Below are positions 22,685 through 28,047 of a DNA stretch of 28,047 nt, one piece after another. Positions within the stretch are counted from its first letter, which is position 1; the number at the start of each line of letters is the position of its first letter. The notes under the pieces were generated by a model. That model did not search any database. It was not told where the DNA came from and saw only the letters and a list, made by a program, of their open reading frames with translations. Source of the DNA: Actinocrinis sp046724665. Its GTDB lineage: Bacteria > Actinomycetota > Actinomycetes > Streptomycetales > Catenulisporaceae. The DNA lies in assembly GCA_046724665.1 (NCBI GenBank), contig JBKOWZ010000251.1, forward strand, positions 1 through 28,047, written 5' to 3'. Position numbers and translations under genes: made by a program.

Positions 22685-24340
22685 TCAGTAGCCGACCGTG
22701 AATCTTGCTCCTCGCCCCGGATGCAGCCCCTGCGAGTCGATCGTGAAATCACCGGTCCACGCTGCCCCCGGAGCAACGATCCGCATCAAGGTGTACTGAT
22801 TGTCCACTAGGTCCGTGAGAGTGACCGAGGCTGAGTAAGGAATAGCCGTCCCGTCTGCACAGTCGGGCGTGCAGTCGTTCGCCATTTCCAGCCCGGTTGC
22901 ATACGCGGTTGGGGTACCCCAGTCCGACCATGCCAGATCCTGAAGCCAGACTGCGCCGTCACCGCACGCAAGCAGGTACGTCTTAGGTTCCGCCGCGTCC
23001 GGATGACCCGTTTCGTCTGCGGCACACCTGAAGACGAAGGCCGGCTGGAGGCTCGGACTCGGCCTCAACCTCAGCCCCGTGTCAGTGTCCGTCGGGGTCG
23101 GGCCGGCTTCCGGTGTAGCCTGCCCGAATGCGTCGGCACTGGGGGACGGGACAGGCCCGGCGGATGCCGTGAGGCCGGTGTCTGGACCTGGCAGCTGAGA
23201 TCTGGCGACGGTGGGTACGGGGGGACTTTCGATGGTGCGCGCATCACGATGTCCAAGCGCCAGCGCGGTGGCACCTGCGGTGATCGCGGCGGTAACGGCG
23301 ATGGTCATGACGATGCCGACAGCGTTCATGTGCCATCGCTGGGGCCGCGGCGATGCAGAGACGGGCGTTCGCGCAGGTCCGGTCGGATATTGCGGAGGCG
23401 AGACGGTGATTGCCGGTTCGGGCCGCGCGATAGTGGCGCCCTGCTGTGACGCCGCCCGTAGCCGCACGATCTCCGCGTGCTGATACCGCATCAACTCGTA
23501 CACCGGCAGCGGCCAGGGCTCCAGGGACGGACCACCGCCGCCGACGGCTCGCATGAGTTCGGCCGGGCTCGGCCGCCTGGTGAGATCTTTGGCCAGGCAC
23601 GCCGCAACAATATGGCGAACCGTTTCCGGCAGGGCGCTGAGATCGGGGTCAGCATGCAGGACGTTGTGCAACGTGTGCGCCGCGGACGGCCCGGCGAACG
23701 GATTCACGCCGGTGCACGCCATCGCCAGGACCGTTCCCAGCGAGAACACGTCGCTGGCAGGGCCCGAAGGCAGTCCCTGTGCCTGTTCAGGGGATATGAA
23801 CCCGGCTGACCTCGCGAACCCGTCCGCACTGGTCAACCCGCTGGTATGCGCACTGCCGCTACTGCGCGCGAGTCCGAAATCGACCAGCCTCGGACCGTCC
23901 TCGGCCAACAGCACATTGGAAGGCTTGACACCCCGGTGCACCAGCCCGGCGCGGTGGACGTCGACCAGAGCCTCGGCCAGGCCGGCGGCCAGTCTCAGCA
24001 CCGAGTTCTCCGGCAACCCGCCAAGGGCCCCCACCGCATCGCTCAGCGACGGCCCGTAGATGAAGGCTGACGTCAGCCACGGCTCGGCGGCCTCCGTGTC
24101 CGCGTCCAGCACGACGGCAGTGTAGGCACCGGAGACCATGCGAGCAGCTTCCACCTCACGGCGAAGCCGCGCACGGAACCCATTGTCCTGAACGAATTCA
24201 CCGTGCACCTGCTTCACCGCGACCAGGTCCCCGCCCCGGGCGCTGCCCAACAGGACCCGCCCCATCCAACCATGGCCCAGCTCGGCAATCGCCCGATACT
24301 GCCCGACTTCCACCGATTCGGCAGCCGCTAGCTGTCTCAA
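22685..24340 (-). CDS. Receptor-like Ser/Thr protein kinase homologue with HRG in place of HRD
   Basis: The 551-aa protein follows the PknB-type layout. The cytoplasmic kinase domain (residues 13-268) has glycine loop LGHGWMGRV, VAVK Lys43, VDFG Asp154, ISPEQ and an intact C-lobe. A Pro-rich juxtamembrane part leads to one TM helix (about 340-363) and an extracellular region with a Ser/Thr/Pro stalk. A C-terminal four-cysteine domain (VFRCAADE, LLACGDG, NDCTPDCADG) is common on actinomycete kinases and lipoproteins. The catalytic loop reads LVHRGVKPSNVLL: Gly137 replaces the HRD aspartate (codon GGT, one step from GAT), so activity is doubtful and it may be a pseudokinase. The start is a TTG at 24340 that overlaps the stop of a short upstream ORF (TTGA); GTG 24313 is an alternative. 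Confidence 0.88.
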   Translation of the reverse strand: MRQLAAAESVEVGQYRAIAELGHGWMGRVLLGSARGGDLVAVKQVHGEFVQDNGFRARLRREVEAARMVSGAYTAVVLDADTEAAEPWLTSAFIYGPSLSDAVGALGGLPENSVLRLAAGLAEALVDVHRAGLVHRGVKPSNVLLAEDGPRLVDFGLARSSGSAHTSGLTSADGFARSAGFISPEQAQGLPSGPASDVFSLGTVLAMACTGVNPFAGPSAAHTLHNVLHADPDLSALPETVRHIVAACLAKDLTRRPSPAELMRAVGGGGPSLEPWPLPVYELMRYQHAEIVRLRAASQQGATIARPEPAITVSPPQYPTGPARTPVSASPRPQRWHMNAVGIVMTIAVTAAITAGATALALGHRDARTIESPPVPTVARSQLPGPDTGLTASAGPVPSPSADAFGQATPEAGPTPTDTDTGLRLRPSPSLQPAFVFRCAADETGHPDAAEPKTYLLACGDGAVWLQDLAWSDWGTPTAYATGLEMANDCTPDCADGTAIPYSASVTLTDLVDNQYTLMRIVAPGAAWTGDFTIDSQGLHPGRGARFTVGY

Positions 24341-24531
24341 TTCATACCCCGAATCAGGTAATCCTCTAACGAATCCGACAAATCATAGTAGTCGGAGTAG
24401 GTGGCGCTTCGCAGGCTCCTGAACAAGGCGATACTCAGAGCGCTGAGGCAAATCCAGGTGCGCCACCGAATCTCGTCGGCACACACCGCAGGAACCGGTC
24501 GCTCGCGTTTGGCATCAGGAACACCGTTCAA
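24337..24531 (-). CDS. Possible 64-aa ORF coupled to the kinase gene
   Basis: A short frame ends in SDYYDLSDSLEDYLIRGMN with its TGA overlapping the kinase TTG start (TTGA), the arrangement of a translationally coupled pair. The acidic, Tyr-rich C-terminus is less GC-driven than typical spurious frames here, and 24361-24420 is locally AT-richer than the surroundings. The only start is a TTG at 24531 without a good ribosome binding site, so it could be a leader peptide, the tail of a truncated gene or chance. No family is recognised. Confidence 0.35.
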   Translation of the reverse strand: MNGVPDAKRERPVPAVCADEIRWRTWICLSALSIALFRSLRSATYSDYYDLSDSLEDYLIRGMN

Positions 24532-24679
24532 CAGTGCGGCCCCGCGCGGTCACCGGGGGATTGCCGCGCGGGGCGGGGCGGCGCATCCCGCCGACTGTAG
24601 GGGGGACAGCCAGGCCGGCATAGTCATGCGCTACGCCCCGGGGCCGCGGGCATGGCCCGGTCTCCGCTTCGCTCATCGC

Positions 24680-24800
24680 CGCAACCCCGGACGGCGTGTA
24701 CCTGGACGCGATTCGCCGGCTCGATGTACTTGCGCACCGTCTTGCGATCCAGGTTCAACGATTCGGCGATCTCGGCCAGGGCAACGTCTAAGGCACCGTG
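24680..24800 (-). pseudogene. IS21-family IstA N-terminal fragment
   Basis: The minus strand reads LAEIAESLNLDRKTVRKYIE, then PANRVQ, the helix-turn-helix start of IS21 IstA transposases (..EIA..LG.DRKTVRKY..PA). After a frameshift near 24705 the next frame gives YTPSGVAAMSEAE, which corresponds to the following IstA segment (..GY.PGGP.MSEA.W). The catalytic domain and IstB are missing. Upstream on the same strand, KEAQVLRRRVCEGLAISTVP ends at a stop and may be the frameshifted beginning. The remainder of 24540-24680 shows nothing I can assign. Confidence 0.55.
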
Positions 24801-24904
24801 CTGATCGCCAGCCCCTCGCACACTCGTCGCCGCAACACCTGCGCTTCCTTCATTCCACAGGCGAAGTTGACGACCCGCGGGACGACCTGCTTGGCGTGGA
24901 ACCC

Positions 24905-25252
24905 CATCACCGAGGCCGCGTTGACGTCTGGCAGGCGATCAACGCCGCTCAGACATACGCGCAGGTAGACAAGGTCGGAGCAGTGGCAGGCCGGGCGCGA
25001 AATCAGCTGGATGCACTAATGGGTGAAGACCCCGCCGCGCTGCACAACTGGCCCGCGAAACGGCTTGCTGTCTGCGCGACAGTGGAGACCTGGCCGACGG
25101 GCGGCGGATCTCAGGATCCTGCACCCTGGTCGAGAGCGGCACGGACCTGCTCCGGTGTCGGAGCAGCGACGGTCGTCGTGTTGTCGGGCATACGGCCATG
25201 CTGCGCGCTCGCCGGAGTGTGCTTCGACCGTGAGTGGCCGACCTGTGGATAA
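24905..25252 (+). pseudogene. Unassigned coding-like remnant
   Basis: The plus-strand frame reads VDVWQAINAAQTYAQVDKVG, then a basic helix AVAGRARNQLDALMGEDPAA and LHNWPAKRLAVCATVETW. Its composition (Gln, Asn, Tyr, Lys, balanced charge) is protein-like rather than GC-driven. Coding character fades after about 25095, although the frame is open to TAA at 25250-25252. There is no credible start codon, and the left part abuts the IstA fragment. It looks like the inner piece of a gene broken by insertion; I recognise no family. Confidence 0.35.
25244..25252 (-). promoter_or_regulatory. Perfect DnaA box (TTATCCACA, minus strand)
   Basis: TGTGGATAA at 25244-25252 is the exact reverse complement of the DnaA box TTATCCACA. 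It sits 9 bp from the stop of the DUF1003 gene, at the right edge of the accessory segment. It is single, so a regulatory role is uncertain. Confidence 0.4.
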
Positions 25253-25260
25253 CTCGCTAT

Positions 25261-25821
25261 CTACTCGCGCGGGTCTACCTTCTGCGCAGGCGGTGGGTTA
25301 GGCGCCAGATCATTGGCCCCCTCCAGGTCCCTAAGCAGCGCCTGCACCTCCGCGCGCACGACATCCCTAGTCGCCAACTCGCCGACCGCGAGCCGCAGCG
25401 CAGCCACCTCTCGCACCAGGTAGTCGCTCGTCGCGACGGACAGCTCCTCTCGCTGCCGGTCCTGCTCGATCTGCACCTTGTCCCGGTCCGCCTGCCGGTT
25501 CTGAGCAAGTAGGATCAGCGGCGCCGCATACGCGGCCTGGGTCGAGAAGGCCAGGTTGAGCAGGATGAACGGGTATGGATCCCAGCGGATTTCCCGGGTC
25601 CACACCAGGATGTTGAGCGCGATCCACACCACTACGAAGATCGACTGGATGAACAGGTAGCGGGCGGTGCCGAAGAACCGGGCGATGTCCTCGGAGATCT
25701 GGCCGAACTTCTCTGCGTCCACGTGACCGCGCAGGCCGAACTGGCGCTGCACGGACCGGGGCTGGTCGAGCCTGATCTGGGTGCGCTCCGTGTGCCGCTT
25801 TGCCCGCGACTCACTCGTCAT
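25261..25821 (-). CDS. DUF1003 membrane protein
   Basis: The 186-aa protein belongs to the DUF1003 family. It has a basic N-terminus, FGTARYLFIQSIFVVVWIAL as TM1, the hallmark WDPYPFILLNLAFSTQAAYA running into TM2, and AQNRQADRDK followed by a long charged coiled-coil (about residues 115-165). Its role is unknown. ATG 25821 follows GGAAGAGAG and lies inside the last codons of the upstream PRC/MgtE-N/CBS gene (11-nt overlap), so the pair is translationally coupled. The same pair occurs near mrp in mycobacteria, suggesting an old functional link to divalent-cation or membrane homeostasis. A 13-residue longer frame start at 25860 is unlikely. Confidence 0.9.
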   Translation of the reverse strand: MTSESRAKRHTERTQIRLDQPRSVQRQFGLRGHVDAEKFGQISEDIARFFGTARYLFIQSIFVVVWIALNILVWTREIRWDPYPFILLNLAFSTQAAYAAPLILLAQNRQADRDKVQIEQDRQREELSVATSDYLVREVAALRLAVGELATRDVVRAEVQALLRDLEGANDLAPNPPPAQKVDPRE

Positions 25822-27160
25822 GGCCGCTCTCTTCCACAGAGCCGTCCGAATCCCGGTCACCGCCCGGTTCCCAGCGGCCGTCCGACCCGTGATCGGCCGT
25901 CGAGGACTCGGACAGCATCTCTCGCTCGCGCCAGTCCGCCGGGAGCACGTGGTCCAGCACGTCGTCCACGGTCACGGCGCCGATCAGATGCCCGGCGTCG
26001 TCCACGACCGGCGCCGCGACCAGGTTGTACCTCGCCATGAACGAGGTGACCGCTGCCAGCGGTTGCTCCGGGCGCAGCGGATGGATTCCGGTGTCCAACG
26101 CCGCGCCGACCCGCGTCGCGGGCGGCTCGCGCAGCAGCCGCTGGAAGTGCGCGATCCCGAGGTAGCGCCCGGTCGGCGTCTCCAGCGGCGGGCGGCACAC
26201 GTACACCTGGCTGGCGTGCGCGGGCGACAGTTGCGGCGTCCGGATCCGCGCCAGGGCGTCGGCCACGGTCGCGTCCGGGGACAGCACCAGCGGCTCGCTT
26301 GTCATGATCCCGCCCGCTGTGTCGTCGGAGTAGATCAGCAGCCGGCGCACCGGCGCCGCCTCGTGCGGCTCCATGAGGCCCAGCAGCCGTTCGGCGTGCT
26401 CCGTAGGCAGATCGCCGAGCAGGTCGGCGACATCGTCCGGCTCCATCGCCTCCAGCACGTCGGCAGCCCGTTCGGCGCCGAGCCGGTCGAGGATCTCCGC
26501 CTGATCTTCCTCGGGCAGTTCCTGAAGCACGTCGGCCAGCCGCTCGTCGTCGAGCGCGGCCACCATCTCGGCTCGGCGTTTCGGAGCCAGCTCGCGCACC
26601 GCCCGCGCGAGGTCCGCCGGGCGCAGCTTCTCGAACGTGACCGACAGGGCCGTCGCGGTCGGTGCCCCGTTGTCCTCGGACACGAAGCCGGTCACCGCCT
26701 CCCAGTCCTCTATCGACGTCTCGCCGCGCCGTCGCAGGCCCTTGCCGGGACGCCGGACGAACAGCCTGGTCACTTCCCAGTCCCGGCTCGCGTCCTGATC
26801 CACGGCGACGTCGGCCACGCGCACCGGCGTGCCGTCCGACACCAGCCGCACGCTGCGGTCGGCGAGCTCGGCCAGCAGCAGGCTCTCGCCGGGACGCTGC
26901 TGGAAGCGGCGCATGTTGATCAGGCCGGTGGAGAGTACGCGGCCGTCCTCGGCGATGTCGACCCGCGTCATCGGTAGAAACACCCGGCGCCGTCCGGTGA
27001 CCTCGACGACCAGGCCGAGCACGCGTGGGCGTTCGCCGGAGTCGCGCAACGCCACCACGACGTCCCTGATCCGCCCCACCTGGTCGCCGTCTTGGTCGAA
27101 AACCGCCTGCCCGGCCAGGTGCGAGACGAAGATCCGGGAGGGTGCCTTGCTCGCTGCCAC
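25811..27160 (-). CDS. PRC-barrel / MgtE N-domain / CBS-pair protein
   Basis: The 449-aa cytoplasmic protein combines a PRC-barrel-like N-terminus (ISHLAGQ-type VSHLAGQAVFDQDGDQVG, ending VFLPMTRVDI), a second beta-rich segment, an MgtE intracellular N-domain of helical repeats (LDDERLADVLQELPEEDQAE, ILDRLGAERAADVLEAMEPD), and two CBS motifs (TSEPLVLSPDATVADALARI; the second ends GHLIGAVTVDDVLDHVL). It lacks the five-helix transport domain of true MgtE, so it should sense or regulate (Mg2+ or adenosyl ligands bind such domains) rather than transport. The GTG at 27160 has GGAGGA 7 nt upstream. It overlaps the DUF1003 gene by 11 nt; the acidic C-terminal tail is disordered. Confidence 0.92.
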   Translation of the reverse strand: MAASKAPSRIFVSHLAGQAVFDQDGDQVGRIRDVVVALRDSGERPRVLGLVVEVTGRRRVFLPMTRVDIAEDGRVLSTGLINMRRFQQRPGESLLLAELADRSVRLVSDGTPVRVADVAVDQDASRDWEVTRLFVRRPGKGLRRRGETSIEDWEAVTGFVSEDNGAPTATALSVTFEKLRPADLARAVRELAPKRRAEMVAALDDERLADVLQELPEEDQAEILDRLGAERAADVLEAMEPDDVADLLGDLPTEHAERLLGLMEPHEAAPVRRLLIYSDDTAGGIMTSEPLVLSPDATVADALARIRTPQLSPAHASQVYVCRPPLETPTGRYLGIAHFQRLLREPPATRVGAALDTGIHPLRPEQPLAAVTSFMARYNLVAAPVVDDAGHLIGAVTVDDVLDHVLPADWREREMLSESSTADHGSDGRWEPGGDRDSDGSVEESGHDE

Positions 27161-27312
27161 CCGAGTTCCTCCACCCTTGTATGTGCGTCATCGCATGGTC
27201 GTGGTCCGGATCTCCGGTGAAGTCAGCCTAAGGCCGCAGTGCGCTCGTCCGACAGTCGGGAGATCGGCTGAACGAACGACCGTGCGAGCTCGCAACACTG
27301 CCGGACTCGTAG

Positions 27313-27543
27313 GCGCACCAGTGCGGCGAGTGCTACGACGTCCAGGGACGTGACGACGAGTCGAATGGCACATGCATTGTTTCGGCCGCCGGAACCTTCA
27401 CCCACGACATGGTCTTCACCCAGGTCGGCGCGGTCGGTGATATCACCGACGGGAGCGCCAGGGTCCGGCTGCTGCGCAACGAGGATCAGGTCTGGAGTGC
27501 CCAGCCGTCGTCGTTTTGGAAGGCGGCGTGTGTCGCGACGTAG
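27313..27543 (+). pseudogene. Orphan secreted-protein-like fragment
   Basis: After a stop at 27310-27312 the plus strand reads AHQCGECYDVQGRDDESNGT, then CIVSAAGTFTHDMVFTQVGA and GDITDGSARVRLLRNEDQVW, ending at TAG 27541-27543. The pattern of small polar residues and alternating beta strands with three Cys suggests part of an exported beta-sandwich domain. There is no start codon at its left end, and after VW it runs antisense through the SMP-30-like remnant. No family recognised. The stretch 27161-27312 shows only the promoter side of the PRC/MgtE-N gene. Confidence 0.35.
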
Positions 27544-27750
27544 ACGTTGCCGGACTCAGCGAAGGCGAAGTCGTCCGTCTGCAACGCGGACGCGATCACC
27601 TCGAGTGGCCCGGCGCTGCCGTCGTCGGCGGTCCGCAATCGACAACGACGTTCTGATCCGTTGCTGAGATCCACGCCCAGCCGTCGTGCAGCCGGATGCC
27701 GTTGGCGTCCGGCATCTGCGGCGAGGTCGGGCGGGCGTGGGCGATCATCG
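27486..27750 (-). pseudogene. SMP-30/gluconolactonase-like beta-propeller remnant
   Basis: From 27715 the minus strand reads MPDANGIRLHDGWAWISATD, then QN, and after a frame change near 27640-27665 it continues RLRTADDGSAGPLEVIASAL, then QTDDFAFAESGNVYVATH. The order ..NGI....W.....DDGSAGPLEV...L..DDFAFDA.GN.YVATH.. is the blade-and-metal-site pattern of SMP-30/gluconolactonase/LRE-like propellers (N, D ligands). The reading then passes into unrelated sequence and stops at 27486. Both ends are missing, so it is a dead internal piece of a gene usually near 300 residues. Confidence 0.5.
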
Positions 27751-28047
27751 TGCAGCCAACACGCCCCATGTGCCAGTGATCGTGAAGTCAGGCTGTCATG
27801 AGCAAGAACCCTGCCGCACCGAACCAAGCGAGCCGCACGGTGGGCGGAGCCGTGGCCAAAATCCACCACCGACTCCATGAATCGCGTCCAGGCCGCACAT
27901 GGCACGACCAGAGAAGAAGCGAGGAAGCGAGGTGGTGTTGAAAACCGTGTCGACTCCACAGCGGTCAGCGGCGCAACTTTCACGCTGACGGTCGTCTCAG
28001 CACGCGTTGACATACGTTGCTGCGGTGGAGCCATTCGACATCTGGAC
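27751..28047. other. No recognisable gene at the right edge
   Basis: These last 297 bases have open frames on both strands but no family pattern, start/ribosome-site pair or hairpin that I can support. The 13-mer CCGTGTCGACTCC near 27945 also occurs on the minus strand near 17530 beside the IS3 remnant, and GTCAGGCT is shared by 17495 and 27790. These short matches could be traces of the same element ends or chance. Confidence 0.3.

Noticed and set aside
22797..22806. DnaA-box-like TTGTCCACT within the kinase gene
   Set aside because: Last base mismatched, inside coding sequence and solitary.
1..28047. CRISPR array, rRNA genes, biosynthetic cluster core genes, integrase
   Set aside because: No regularly spaced repeats, rRNA motifs, PKS/NRPS/terpene synthase genes or recombinase catalytic motifs were seen.

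Overview
The window looks like chromosomal DNA from a high-GC filamentous actinomycete (Streptomycetales/Catenulisporales-like). The evidence is strong G/C third-position bias, many GTG starts, and a conserved actinobacterial gene neighbourhood: zur-glyS, polyphosphate glucokinase, dus, ppdK, dgt, dnaG, an RpoD/Hrd-type sigma factor, tRNA-Asn and an elongator-type tRNA with anticodon CAT. I cannot name the species from sequence alone.

Layout. (1) 1-15382 is core housekeeping DNA: a GNAT acetyltransferase, a Zur/FurB regulator divergent from glycyl-tRNA synthetase, a small lipoprotein, polyphosphate glucokinase divergent from tRNA-dihydrouridine synthase, pyruvate phosphate dikinase behind a spacer with two DnaA-box-like sites, a second GNAT gene, dGTPase, primase, a sigma-70 factor, a small YtxH-like membrane protein and two tRNA genes. 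(2) 15383-25260 behaves like an accessory island next to the second tRNA gene. It holds a decayed IS3-type transposase 5' fragment, an intact cytochrome P450 whose upstream partner is a frameshifted acyl-CoA synthetase remnant, and a decayed IS3-type 3' fragment. These are followed by a three-gene cassette (four-TM membrane protein, 161-aa protein, 1120-aa CpXC-TPR-CHAT protein), a convergent receptor-like Ser/Thr kinase lacking the catalytic aspartate, an IS21 IstA fragment and an unassigned coding-like remnant. (3) 25261-27160 returns to conserved actinobacterial genes: DUF1003 and a PRC/MgtE-N/CBS protein in a translationally overlapping pair. (4) 27161-28047 is decayed DNA with an SMP-30/gluconolactonase-like pseudogene and an orphan fragment.

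The most interesting unit is 17964-22665 with its neighbour to 24340. A caspase-like CHAT protease is fused to TPRs and an N-terminal CpXC zinc-ribbon-like domain. It sits behind a small uncharacterised partner and a membrane protein, and converges on a membrane kinase with HRD changed to HRG. The architecture suggests a sensor-protease conflict, cell-death or signalling module. That function is inference; the domains and catalytic residues are visible in the sequence.
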